The notes under the pieces: model-generated
What the model was told of the DNA's origin: nothing
Seen by the model: the letters and a program-made list of their open reading frames with translations, nothing else
The model's database searches: none
Assembly: GCF_022024235.1 (NCBI RefSeq)
Contig: NZ_CP091800.1
Span: 796,001-860,000, forward strand
Source of the DNA: Segatella baroniae B14
GTDB taxonomy: Bacteria > Bacteroidota > Bacteroidia > Bacteroidales > Bacteroidaceae
Length of the DNA: 64,000 bases
Direction of reading: 5' to 3'
Translations under genes and position numbers: made by a program
In this document: piece after piece, positions 55,951-64,000 of the stretch
Position numbering within the stretch: the first letter of the stretch is position 1
Layout of the letters: the number at the start of each line of letters is the position of its first letter

Positions 55951-56274
55951 TCATTTAACAGGTACAAAACAACTAACATCGCCCCACTGATTTTTCATAA
56001 CGAGTGTATCCTTGCGAAATGAAATATGTTGTACGATAGTATCACCATCACCAACTATAGTCATACTATCGCCTGCAAACTGATAAGGGACTGCCACAAT
56101 AGGATATTCATCTACATAATACAAACTATCCTTATCGATTTTGAACACTGTAACTTCATAACCACTTGGCGCCCAAAAACCAAATAATCGGGACTGTAGA
56201 CTTTGTTGAGGCGAAGAGCCCATGCAAGACAACAGGGCAAAAGCTACTATTGAAATAAAAAATATTTTTTTCAT
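55951..56274 (-). CDS. Small lipoprotein, array paralog E (107 aa)
   Basis: The first member in transcription order. It combines the GSS after the lipobox seen in D with the VFKIDKDS of A and a C-terminal SCFVPVK. Its upstream region differs from that of the other copies: it holds a hairpin shared with the 5' side of the 277-aa gene (56277-56325 and 57181-57231). Confidence 0.75.
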   Translation of the reverse strand: MKKIFFISIVAFALLSCMGSSPQQSLQSRLFGFWAPSGYEVTVFKIDKDSLYYVDEYPIVAVPYQFAGDSMTIVGDGDTIVQHISFRKDTLVMKNQWGDVSCFVPVK

Positions 56275-56276
56275 AT

Positions 56277-56325
56277 ATCGTTAAACTTTTCCTTTAAAAG
56301 GAAAAAATGATTTATGCTAAAAAAA
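56277..56325 (-). repeat. Duplicated hairpin block, downstream copy
   Basis: atcgttaaacttttcc, a small aaagg/cctt hairpin and atgatttatgctaaaaa recur at 57181-57231 with a few changes. This copy lacks five bases of the right arm. Confidence 0.65.
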
Positions 56326-56341
56326 TGGCTCCCTTTAAACA

Positions 56342-57175
56342 TTATTTACTTGAAAGAGACGAGCCTTTGAGATAGTCAGCATCAAGCTCTTCGTATTTCC
56401 GGTCGTCATATTCGGGAGGACGCTGGTATCTGTGTTCGGGATACACGATGCGAAGACATTCTTCCATAAAATCATCGTATTTCCGATACGGATTCTTTCC
56501 GTTGCGTTCCCTGAACACAACGAATTCCTTCTGTGCATAATGAGCCAAGCTGTCGTAAACAGTTTTATATACCATTTCATCATCATTCTCCGCACAGATA
56601 CTTGTGTGGACTTCTCCCTGCTCAAAAGTACAATACAACCAACGTTCCCCTTCCTTCTTATACCACCAAACGAGTTGGGAGGAAAAATTATTGTTCATTA
56701 GTCGAACCAGCGGCACATCGTATGCAGTAATCTTCTGGAGTATGGCGGCAGCTTTCTGGTTGATCGCATCAAAGACTGGACTGTTAGTAATCATATAGGT
56801 AAGTGAAGCTTGATCTATGTTTTTAAAGATATAGGAATCGCAGTAGGCTCGAAAGCTTTCAAACTTGTTGAGTTGAGAGTTGCTTTTCTCCCAAGACCAT
56901 TTGCGCCGTGGTGGGAAAAGTTCATAGCCATACGAGACCATACTTCCGTGGGCAAGACTCGCTATTGCTTCCTCGCACGTTTCGCCAAGAAAAACGTAAC
57001 ATATTTCTCCGTGATCAATGCATAAACGCCTAATATATGCTCCATCGGTGATGAAAATATCATTGTTTTCCATCTCAATCACGGGCATAGCCATTTGATA
57101 GTCGGGGATTGTAGCTAAGAGCTTATTAACCTCGGCCAGCAAGCCCCTCTTCTCATCCATTGTTAATTCTTTCAT
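56342..57175 (-). CDS. Hypothetical cytoplasmic protein, possibly immunity-like (277 aa)
   Basis: The protein has no signal or membrane segment. The N-terminal half (VIEMENNDIFITDGAYIRRLCIDHGE) and the following ELFPPRRKWSWEKSNSQLNKFESF recall Imm63-type immunity proteins by pattern only. The C-terminal half is Tyr- and acid-rich. It is flanked by duplicated hairpin blocks and heads the lipoprotein array on the same strand. I am confident it is a real gene and unsure of the family. Confidence 0.6.
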   Translation of the reverse strand: MKELTMDEKRGLLAEVNKLLATIPDYQMAMPVIEMENNDIFITDGAYIRRLCIDHGEICYVFLGETCEEAIASLAHGSMVSYGYELFPPRRKWSWEKSNSQLNKFESFRAYCDSYIFKNIDQASLTYMITNSPVFDAINQKAAAILQKITAYDVPLVRLMNNNFSSQLVWWYKKEGERWLYCTFEQGEVHTSICAENDDEMVYKTVYDSLAHYAQKEFVVFRERNGKNPYRKYDDFMEECLRIVYPEHRYQRPPEYDDRKYEELDADYLKGSSLSSK

Positions 57176-57180
57176 ATTTC

Positions 57181-57231
57181 ATCGTTAAACTTTTCCTTTT
57201 AAAGGAAAAGTTTAATGATTTATGCTAAAAA
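57181..57231 (-). terminator. Terminator hairpin after the BACON lipoprotein gene (upstream copy of duplicated block)
   Basis: The palindrome taaacttttcc...ggaaaagttta (57186-57214) is perfect and lies just past the BACON gene stop on the minus strand. The whole block is repeated at 56277-56325. Confidence 0.75.
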
Positions 57232-57233
57232 TA

Positions 57234-58388
57234 CTATTTGACAAATGGTGTAATAAGCTTGTTATTCGCTTTTTGCTTCTTTTTGAGCAAAGCTGCTGGA
57301 ATATTACTTTTTGCAGCAGCTTGGGCTGGCAATTTGATGAGTGATGGATAATACAAAAATGCAAGATTAATACCTGTATAGGTGTCTTCTGTAGCTTTCT
57401 CTCCATCAAAAAGACCAAAGGCGATACCCATTTCTGTTGCGTCACTGCTATTGAGACCTAATAATTTAAATTCCGATAACGTTATCCCGTCTTCACCTAC
57501 GAAATCGGCACCAATGCCATAACCAGATTCAAAGATTGTAGCACCATCTGCCAAAGAAACGAATATCGGATAAATGCTGTAAGCTGTATTCTGATAATTG
57601 AACGTACCAAGTTGGGTTCCACTCAAGAATATAGCTTGATGTGACTTCTGATTCCATTGGAATGGATAAGTTACTCCTAAATCTGGAACGACCAAGTAAG
57701 GCTTATCGTCTTTTGCCACTTGGATAGATGCAGAATAACTAACTGTCTTAAATTTGCTATTATAACCTGTAAGAATAATATCGCCTACTAAATCGGCCAA
57801 CTCACCCTGAGCAATCAGGATAGAATCTGCTACATTACCCGTTTGTATCTTAATATAATCTCTACGGAAAGCACCCGTTTTATTCTCTTCAACTTGATAA
57901 ACAAACCCATTGTCAGTAGACGTAATATCCACCCACTCAGGTACATGTACCAACTGTACCGGTAAAGTGTGTTGAATAGTAACTTCGCCCTGTTGCGCTT
58001 GATCATCCAGATAGTTCTCCTTATCAGCTTCTATATTGAACGTAAGACCCAACTGCGAAATAGAGGTCGTCACGGAGTCACTACCAGAATAGATTTTCAA
58101 CGAAGCTGCTCTACTGGTAATATTCGGATTTTCTTTTGCTTCGACCGTTATGGTATTACCCGATACCGAAACGGTTGCCCAGTCTGCATCAGTTACCGCT
58201 CTTACCGTTGTTAAAGTATCTTCAGGATTACCTACTACAACACTTCCAGTACCGCCGACACTGGTAAAGGCGACATTCTGAGAAGCAATCGCCAACGGTG
58301 TGGTAGGTGTTGGCAGATCATCGTTCTCACAAGATACACAAAGCAGTGCACCTGCAAATATATAAATACATCCTAATAGTTTATTCAT
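57234..58388 (-). CDS. BACON domain lipoprotein of the third Sus-like locus
   Basis: The 384-aa protein has a lipobox at Cys20 (CVSC). A BACON domain follows (about 33-115, AFTSVGGTGSVVV, DADWATVSVSGNTITVEAKEN and a second-strand SISQLG), and a less clear second one (about 115-195, PEWVDITSTDNGF). The C-terminal half (about 205-384) is beta-rich and unrecognised. BACON domains are linked to glycan or mucin binding on the cell surface. It is the last gene of the third locus and ends at a strong hairpin. Confidence 0.82.
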   Translation of the reverse strand: MNKLLGCIYIFAGALLCVSCENDDLPTPTTPLAIASQNVAFTSVGGTGSVVVGNPEDTLTTVRAVTDADWATVSVSGNTITVEAKENPNITSRAASLKIYSGSDSVTTSISQLGLTFNIEADKENYLDDQAQQGEVTIQHTLPVQLVHVPEWVDITSTDNGFVYQVEENKTGAFRRDYIKIQTGNVADSILIAQGELADLVGDIILTGYNSKFKTVSYSASIQVAKDDKPYLVVPDLGVTYPFQWNQKSHQAIFLSGTQLGTFNYQNTAYSIYPIFVSLADGATIFESGYGIGADFVGEDGITLSEFKLLGLNSSDATEMGIAFGLFDGEKATEDTYTGINLAFLYYPSLIKLPAQAAAKSNIPAALLKKKQKANNKLITPFVK

Positions 58389-58451
58389 TGTTATTTTGTT
58401 TTAATGTTATTATTCGGTACGTTTTTTATGATCTCATTTCGTGGTGTCATT

Positions 58452-59072
58452 TCAAGAGTATGATTTGTGGCTATACATGAATGTCTGTCTACGTCGTTTG
58501 GGTATAAAGCATTTTTGAGGAATAACATTCTCCCAAACTGTCCAGCTATCTATCTGATGTTTTATTCGACGAACAGCATCTTCACATTCTACAGGATAAG
58601 AGAGCGACTGTACAAACCACAGTTTTCGGTGTCTTACATATTTAGCATAACTACGATACCCATCTACGACTCCATCTTCAGCATACAGTGGACTTGAGAT
58701 GATGAGGGTATCCGCAAGAGTACGTATCTTTACATCGTGATTTTCATGCACAAGACTATCTTTCATCTGTTGTACTGTTAATTGTTCAGGATTACCAAGC
58801 ACATAACCAGAAAGATTGATCTGTTCTACATTCCAAAAGCGGAAAGTGCAGCATCCAGGCTCAGGATCAAGAGAATCAGGAAGTTGTACGAAAAAGTCTG
58901 GATATCGCATGATATAACCGAAAGTGCTATCATGATAAGTTTTCATATGAGCACCATTAATTTTCTGTTGCAGCAAGTTAGCAATCGGTATTACATTATC
59001 TCTGTGATGAAGATAAATGAATGTCGATGCCACAACCGTCAGAAAAAATGTTATGATGAAAAATCGTCTCAT
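58452..59072 (-). CDS. Hypothetical membrane-anchored exported protein (206 aa)
   Basis: One N-terminal hydrophobic segment (about 4-20) without a clear cleavage site is followed by a domain with DSTFGYIMRYPDFF and LPDSLDPEPGCCTFRFW, then a basic tail. I do not recognise the family. It lies between a hairpin after the DUF4302 gene and the BACON gene, 63 bp away, so cotranscription with either is uncertain. Confidence 0.6.
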   Translation of the reverse strand: MRRFFIITFFLTVVASTFIYLHHRDNVIPIANLLQQKINGAHMKTYHDSTFGYIMRYPDFFVQLPDSLDPEPGCCTFRFWNVEQINLSGYVLGNPEQLTVQQMKDSLVHENHDVKIRTLADTLIISSPLYAEDGVVDGYRSYAKYVRHRKLWFVQSLSYPVECEDAVRRIKHQIDSWTVWENVIPQKCFIPKRRRQTFMYSHKSYS

Positions 59073-59128
59073 AATTGATTATTACTTAAATATGACACAG
59101 AAATAACATCCCCGAATGATGTATATAT

Positions 59129-59153
59129 GGTGAGGCTATTGCAAAGCCTCACC
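59129..59153 (-). terminator. Hairpin after the DUF4302 gene
   Basis: Arms ggtgaggct and agcctcacc are perfectly complementary with a 7-base loop. It lies about 50 bp past the DUF4302 stop, and the following sequence is AT-rich rather than a pure T-run. Confidence 0.55.
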
Positions 59154-59201
59154 ACACCCAAGAACTCTGTCTAATACTTTTAAGAGACTGAGAGTATCGT
59201 A

Positions 59202-60509
59202 TTATTTAAACAATACTTCCTTACCATCAGGTACAAGTTTGAAGGTATTTTCAGGATTAGATTCATCCGTCATCAAAATGTATGAAGGATTTCTCGTGTC
59301 GTCGGCTGTAAGCTTAAAGGTACGAGGCAGATTGACGTAGCCTAATGGGAAAACCATATAGTCGTAGTTAGCATTCTTGGAATACCATGAAGCATTGCCC
59401 AGACCTTGACCTGTAAATGATAACACGACTTCGTCTTCGCTCTTAATGGTACAGTTCATCGTGTACATACCATAATAGTATCCATCTTCCGCTGAACCAC
59501 TATAGAAGCTTAAACCAAAACCTTCACCATAACTACTTGTTGTAAAGTTACCAAAGATAACATACTTGAGTGATTCGGCAAGATCACCAGCATTTTTAAT
59601 GGCAACATTAAAGTATTTTTTACCGAAACTGCCAATAGCATCATAAGTAAGATAGAATGTTCCATCTGCAATCTGGTCTGCTAATGATGGTAAAACGGCA
59701 ATTAATTTGATATTAGACTTACCTTTCTTCTCTGACCATTCCGTGCCTTTCGCATAGTTGAATCCATCTAAAGAATAGTTGTTAATGGTATTGTTTTCAT
59801 ACAACTCGATACCATTAGGAGTAATGATATAAGGCACATCAAGAGTCTTTGTCGTCCCGTCTGATTCGTATGTTACTGCGAGGTTACGATAATGAGACTT
59901 GGCACAAGCTAATGTATCTTCGCCTAATACCAACTGATATTTCTTATAATTCATTACTGTTTCTACCTGAGCAACCTTGTTGATATAGCCAGCCCATGTC
60001 TCATCTTTCGCCAATGGGGTAAGAACGATTTTGGAACCATGCTTTTTACCCTGAAGGATAACACTATCAGCAGAACACTGCTGTACACGGAACTCAAAGT
60101 CACCTAAGTAGCCTTCTCCACTTTTACCTACACCACCATTACGCTTGGAAGATGGCTCAGAGAAAATATGAATAAGGTTATTAAATTCGTCCATTGACAG
60201 AATAACACCATCACTCTGTTCAAACTTATAATGAGAGGTCTGCAAAGAATCGCCAAACAACTCGTTACCGATGGTTACCTGGTCATCCTTAAATTTCAAA
60301 TAGAGGTTATACCCACCATATCGTGTATCAGCATAGTAGTGTGCAACCCATCCGTTTGAAGCACTCTCAAGTATTTGTTGATCTGTCGTAATAGCCTCCT
60401 GAATACGCTGAGCTGATGATTTTTCAAACAGATCATCTACCTCATTGGTACAAGATGCTGTCAACAATAAAGCAGCAAAGCTTAAAAGTATATATGATAT
60501 TTTTTTCAT
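59202..60509 (-). CDS. DUF4302 domain lipoprotein
   Basis: The 435-aa protein has a lipobox at Cys20 (TASC) followed by TNEVDDLFEKSSAQRIQEAI and SASNGWVAHYYAD, the usual opening of DUF4302 proteins. The rest is beta-rich, with several strand pairs. These lipoproteins occur downstream of SusC/SusD and zinc-metallopeptidase genes and are probably surface-exposed accessory binding proteins. It starts 13 bp after the metallopeptidase. Confidence 0.85.
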   Translation of the reverse strand: MKKISYILLSFAALLLTASCTNEVDDLFEKSSAQRIQEAITTDQQILESASNGWVAHYYADTRYGGYNLYLKFKDDQVTIGNELFGDSLQTSHYKFEQSDGVILSMDEFNNLIHIFSEPSSKRNGGVGKSGEGYLGDFEFRVQQCSADSVILQGKKHGSKIVLTPLAKDETWAGYINKVAQVETVMNYKKYQLVLGEDTLACAKSHYRNLAVTYESDGTTKTLDVPYIITPNGIELYENNTINNYSLDGFNYAKGTEWSEKKGKSNIKLIAVLPSLADQIADGTFYLTYDAIGSFGKKYFNVAIKNAGDLAESLKYVIFGNFTTSSYGEGFGLSFYSGSAEDGYYYGMYTMNCTIKSEDEVVLSFTGQGLGNASWYSKNANYDYMVFPLGYVNLPRTFKLTADDTRNPSYILMTDESNPENTFKLVPDGKEVLFK

Positions 60510-60522
60510 AACGTATACGTCT

Positions 60523-61437
60523 TTAGTTTAATTTGGTAAGATCAAGGGTTTTTACTTCATTGCATCGACGGTTTACGACAGTACGCAACTTGTCGATATC
60601 TATACCCCATGAGTCCTGCATATAGGTACGGATGATATCCAGTTTCTTCAGAATAATAGCAGCGCCTTCATCGCCAGCCTTCTTGAGCAATGCATTCCAG
60701 CCCTCATCTGAAAGGGTGATATATGTAGAATAAGTTTCTGCAAAATCTTCGTTATACTGATCTGATGCGTAACCAGTAACGAAACCCTCTTGACCTGATT
60801 CTTCGTCAGACACATTAATCCAGTCTGTAGAATGATACTTACCAGCTGAAATAGCCTGGAAATCGGTAGTATACTGCTTCTTCTGAGTTAAGATATGACA
60901 GAACTCATGGTGCATGGTATGAAAATACCAGTGGTTTAAGTCGAGTGGAAGCGCACCTCTTGAGCGGAAAGGATCGTCCTGCTCGATATGGATGTTATGA
61001 ATATCCAATTCGTTCAGGCGGAATAAAGTTACCATAATACCACCTTCTGCAGTACCCAGCACGATACTACCCTGACCACTAAACTCTGGTGAACCGATAA
61101 GCTGGACAACACGGAAGGTATTAGCTTTCACAAAGTCCTCTCCTACTGCCTCACGATATGAGTCGAGCCATACATGCTTCAAGAGAATGGCCATCGCTTT
61201 AGAATTATCCAGACGAGCAGGAACTACATTATACTCATTATCAGAGAGCTTGTCATTATAATGATATTGGAAATCAATATTATAAGGTAGTGTGAAATTA
61301 TTTAATATCCAGGTATCAAACTCGGTACGTTTCGGAGAAGACGTATCAAAGATAGACTCGTTCTCGATACCATTGTCCTGACAAGCAGCCAAGACGATGG
61401 TAAAGAAGGCTATAAATAATAATTTAATATATTTCAT
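60523..61437 (-). CDS. SusD-linked putative zinc metallopeptidase lipoprotein
   Basis: The 304-aa protein has a lipobox at Cys19 (LAAC). The zinc-binding motif is HEFCH (177-181), with a possible third ligand in the YNEDFAETYSTYI segment (about Glu230-Glu234). The C-terminal part is helical. Such proteins are common third genes of Sus-like operons with DUF4302 and may process a protein or glycopeptide ligand. Here the motif is intact, in contrast to the apparent relative at 25758-26648. Confidence 0.88.
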   Translation of the reverse strand: MKYIKLLFIAFFTIVLAACQDNGIENESIFDTSSPKRTEFDTWILNNFTLPYNIDFQYHYNDKLSDNEYNVVPARLDNSKAMAILLKHVWLDSYREAVGEDFVKANTFRVVQLIGSPEFSGQGSIVLGTAEGGIMVTLFRLNELDIHNIHIEQDDPFRSRGALPLDLNHWYFHTMHHEFCHILTQKKQYTTDFQAISAGKYHSTDWINVSDEESGQEGFVTGYASDQYNEDFAETYSTYITLSDEGWNALLKKAGDEGAAIILKKLDIIRTYMQDSWGIDIDKLRTVVNRRCNEVKTLDLTKLN

Positions 61438-61457
61438 TGTATAATATGCTTAGAAAA

Positions 61458-63026
61458 TTAACGTGGGTTAGCTTCGAGACCAGTAGATAACACATCAGCT
61501 GGAATCTGAATAGCCAAACGAAGATCGCCCGGCTTAATGTAGATTGGATTCTCGTGAGAAATATAATGCGTATAAGGTATACCATAACGTTTCAAATCCA
61601 TGAATCGCTGTCCCTGCCAGAAAGTTTCGATACGACGCATCTGCAACAAACAGTATAACAAGTTACGCTGGGTGGCATTGCTGATGGTAAAGCCCTGAGG
61701 ATGCAAAGTCTTCTTCACATTCTGCTTTTTTACTTCCACTTCATTGTCAGCCACAGTATCCAACTGATTAAAGAATTTATTCACATTGTCGACCGTCAGT
61801 CTTTGACGGGTATAGCCACCATGTGACGCCTCACAGTGGGCATCGCACCAGCTGTTCATATCGGCAATAGCAGCTTCGTTCTCACCCAGGAGAATTTCTG
61901 ACTCAGCTCTAACAAGCAGCGTTTCGTCGGTGGTGAAAGCAGCCTCTACGATGTGAGGATAACCTGTGTTGTTAATCTTATCCGTAACTTCGAAGAACTC
62001 TATCTGCTTAGGAATCCATACCGTCTGGTTATTACCATACATCATATGAGATTCATAGAGCGTATTGGCAGAAGAACCGATGCTCTTGGTCCAAGGCATA
62101 AGTGCCCAGAATGTTTGTGATGAAACGACATCCATATTATGGTTATATCGTTTCGTGCTTGTCGCGTAAGAAGCACGTCCCATCAGAGAATACGATGTCA
62201 AAAGCAACAGATTGGATGGATTACCACTCTTGATATAATTATTACCGATATCCTCTGTACCAGCAAGGTTGGAATAGCTAGACATCTGTCGGAGTACAGA
62301 ACCAGGATTTGAACCTACTACAACAGAAGCATACTCTTTAGCCTTCTTGAAATTCAGATAGTACAGATTGAATCGAGCAGCAAAAGCATAAGCAGCACTC
62401 TTATTAAAATGATATTTTGCTGAAGTCAGATGACTGTCATCAATCATTGGCAGAGCTTTCTCAATATCTTCATTAATATTTGCATACAGCTCTTTCAGCG
62501 TACCACGCTCTGGCACTGTTACACCCGCCTGCTTCGGATAGGGCAAGCCTAAGTATTTTTCGGCTTTGTCAGGATTATAAGCCATACAAAACAGATTACT
62601 GAGACGGAACATGGCAAACGCTCTACAAAGAAGAGCCTCAGCACGAAGACCACGATTATAAGCGTTATCTTCCATCTTATCGAGTGCTTCTAACGCATTA
62701 TTAGCAGTTGCTACAGAACGGTAAGTATCACTCCAAATTTTATACGGTACATCGTTATAAGATATCGTTTCAACATCCTGCAAACGATAGATTTGGTCGA
62801 TGTAATCGTAGGTAGCATACTGTGTACCGTTATCGGTTACATTATCTGAAGAGAATTCCTCTACCAGAAGAGGAGATTTATTCGGATAAGCGGTAACCAA
62901 AAGGCTTTTTACTTTTTCTACAGAGTTGACTTCTGTACGGTTATCAGGCATCTTATCGAGATAGTCACCACATGAAGTCAAGCTCAATAAGGCTGCAGCT
63001 ATATAGAAATATTTGTATTTTTTCAT
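61458..63026 (-). CDS. SusD/RagB-like outer-membrane lipoprotein
   Basis: The 522-aa protein has a lipobox at Cys19 (LTSC) followed by GDYLDKMPDNRTEV, a common SusD opening. Further marks are RAEALLCRAFAMFRLSNLFCMAY, SAAYAFAARFNLYYLNFKKAKEYA and RRIETFWQGQRFMDLKRYGI near the C-terminus, given as landmarks. It lies 20 bp downstream of the SusC gene and 20 bp upstream of the metallopeptidase. Confidence 0.95.
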   Translation of the reverse strand: MKKYKYFYIAAALLSLTSCGDYLDKMPDNRTEVNSVEKVKSLLVTAYPNKSPLLVEEFSSDNVTDNGTQYATYDYIDQIYRLQDVETISYNDVPYKIWSDTYRSVATANNALEALDKMEDNAYNRGLRAEALLCRAFAMFRLSNLFCMAYNPDKAEKYLGLPYPKQAGVTVPERGTLKELYANINEDIEKALPMIDDSHLTSAKYHFNKSAAYAFAARFNLYYLNFKKAKEYASVVVGSNPGSVLRQMSSYSNLAGTEDIGNNYIKSGNPSNLLLLTSYSLMGRASYATSTKRYNHNMDVVSSQTFWALMPWTKSIGSSANTLYESHMMYGNNQTVWIPKQIEFFEVTDKINNTGYPHIVEAAFTTDETLLVRAESEILLGENEAAIADMNSWCDAHCEASHGGYTRQRLTVDNVNKFFNQLDTVADNEVEVKKQNVKKTLHPQGFTISNATQRNLLYCLLQMRRIETFWQGQRFMDLKRYGIPYTHYISHENPIYIKPGDLRLAIQIPADVLSTGLEANPR

Positions 63027-63046
63027 TATTATACTCTTTTAAAAAA

Positions 63047-64000
63047 TTAGAGGCCCAAACGCAAAGTACATGTAAACTGACGTGGCATTGGAACTGCTAC
63101 ACCACCAGCATTGAAGAATTCAGGATCTTGACCGTTTAACTTCTTATCAGAATAAATCAAGAAGAGGTTAGTAGCCTGAAGTTTAATACTTGCATTCTGA
63201 ATACGTAATGCTTCTGCGAAGCTCTTAGGGAAATCGTAGCTCAGAGAGATTTCTTTCATACGGATAAAGTCGCCCTTAGCGATACGTGCTGTACTACGAT
63301 TGTAAGCATTATAGGCATATTTCAAATAGAGATCATTCTGTATCTGGCGAAGATCTGCAATAGCAGGAATGTTTGTTGTTTTTTCGTCACCAGCTTGGGT
63401 CCAACGATTCTTGAAATCCTTAGGCATTGCATCGAGATCTGAATATCTGTAGTTGAATGAATCTGCCAAGCGAACTACATTACCAAAAGAGTAAGTCATG
63501 AAGACATTTAGGTGCCAGTTCTTATAGGTGAAGTTATTACCAAATGAACCAGTGACAGTTGGGTCTGAAGGACCTTCATATATCAGATAATCAAGATTAG
63601 TAGACTGGAAGTTGATATCACTGGTAGTCAAGTTGCCATCTTCATTTATAAAGGTAGGGATACCATCGTTGTTCAAGCCTCTGAAATCAAGAGAATAGAG
63701 GGCACGGTATGGATCACCCTTACGAGTAAAACCGACACCACCTTCACCAGCAATCATGTCGATGATACGGCTATTATCATCCAGTTCGGTTACTCTCGTC
63801 TTTACATGAGAGAAAATGAAGTCTGTATTCCACTGGAATTTAGGAGTCACGATGTTTTTGCTTGAAATGGTAAGCTCCTCACCATGCGATTTCATGGCAG
63901 CAACATTAGCCAACTGGCGAATAGCACCCTTGGTACCATTCGTAGTCTGATAACCAATCAAATCGTAGTTGTTACGGGTATACCAGTCGAAGACTACATT
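63047..64000 (-). CDS. SusC/RagA-like TonB-linked transporter, N-terminal part outside the window
   Basis: The frame runs from the window end (FDWYTRNNYDLIGYQTT is read through the edge) to a stop at 63047, giving the last about 317 residues. They form the C-terminal barrel: KSHGEELTISSKNIVTPKFQWNTDF, NFTYKNWHLNVFMTYSFGNVVRL and a terminal CTLRLGL, as in SusC proteins (landmarks only). It is first in the operon SusC-SusD-metallopeptidase-DUF4302. Confidence 0.93.
   Translation of the reverse strand, partial: NVVFDWYTRNNYDLIGYQTTNGTKGAIRQLANVAAMKSHGEELTISSKNIVTPKFQWNTDFIFSHVKTRVTELDDNSRIIDMIAGEGGVGFTRKGDPYRALYSLDFRGLNNDGIPTFINEDGNLTTSDINFQSTNLDYLIYEGPSDPTVTGSFGNNFTYKNWHLNVFMTYSFGNVVRLADSFNYRYSDLDAMPKDFKNRWTQAGDEKTTNIPAIADLRQIQNDLYLKYAYNAYNRSTARIAKGDFIRMKEISLSYDFPKSFAEALRIQNASIKLQATNLFLIYSDKKLNGQDPEFFNAGGVAVPMPRQFTCTLRLGL

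Larger units (their letters stand above)
54238..56274 (-). repeat. 571-bp tandem array of lipoprotein units (copies B-E)
   Basis: The stop codons of copies B, C, D and E lie at 54238, 54809, 55380 and 55951, exactly 571 bp apart. Each internal unit contains a lipoprotein gene, a 36-bp spacer, a truncated first part of the immunity-like gene with a short alternative tail, and a hairpin. Units are nearly identical but not perfect. Confidence 0.9.

Noticed and set aside
54238..56274. Regular spacing suggestive of a CRISPR array
   Set aside because: The period is 571 bp and the repeated part is protein coding; no short repeats with unique spacers are present.

Overview
The window looks like a chromosomal segment of a gut or oral Bacteroidetes, most like Prevotella/Segatella. 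The evidence is three SusC/SusD pairs, BACON, DUF4302, DUF4876 and DUF5107-type proteins, TlpA-like thioredoxin proteins, a T9SS-type C-terminal sorting domain beside a PorV-like protein, and several promoters of the Bacteroidetes type (TTG/TTTG, about 20 bases, TAnnTTTG). Species cannot be fixed from the sequence alone. No rRNA, tRNA, CRISPR array or prophage was seen.

Layout. 1-4842 (minus): a SusC/SusD pair, with SusD cut by the window edge. 5094-5200: a 30-bp inverted repeat in the intergenic gap. 5374-13898: three tandem copies of one 2837-bp IS66-family element, apparently identical and separated by 7 bp. 14216-14761: an orphan hypothetical gene. 14835-20583: a sugar-handling module with an MFS sugar transporter and a large DUF5107/TPR protein in one operon, and a divergent AraC regulator. 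20743-30909 (plus): a long operon-like run of SusC, SusD, a degenerate relative of the SusD-linked metallopeptidase, two TlpA-like thioredoxin proteins, a small membrane protein, a membrane permease and an ABC ATPase. 31065-34525 (minus): small lipoproteins and exported proteins, ending in a decayed gene. 34984-36933: EamA transporter plus HxlR regulator, divergent from a cupin gene. 37147-46425 (plus): a five-gene operon with a DUF4876 lipoprotein, TonB receptor, outer-membrane barrel, subtilisin-like peptidase with a T9SS-like tail, and PorV-like protein. 46514-48190: ABC-F ATPase. 48397-52347 (minus): a sugar-binding membrane sensor that lacks any kinase, then GH43-CBM6 and a CE1-type esterase, together an arabinoxylan-type set. 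52544-57175 (minus): an accessory island with five paralogous 107-aa lipoproteins, four of them in an exact 571-bp tandem period, an immunity-protein-like gene, truncated scars of that gene, a membrane protein and a second possible immunity gene. 57234-64000 (minus): a third Sus-like locus with SusC (partial), SusD, zinc metallopeptidase, DUF4302, an unknown exported protein and a BACON lipoprotein.

How the parts fit. The Sus-like loci import glycans or peptides across the outer membrane. The MFS transporter/DUF5107/AraC module would take up and process a released sugar. GH43 plus esterase would debranch arabinoxylan. The best candidates for undescribed biology are the TonB receptor-peptidase-PorV operon (37162-46425), the amplified lipoprotein/immunity island (52510-57231), and the SusCD-TlpA-ABC operon with its dead metallopeptidase (20743-30909).
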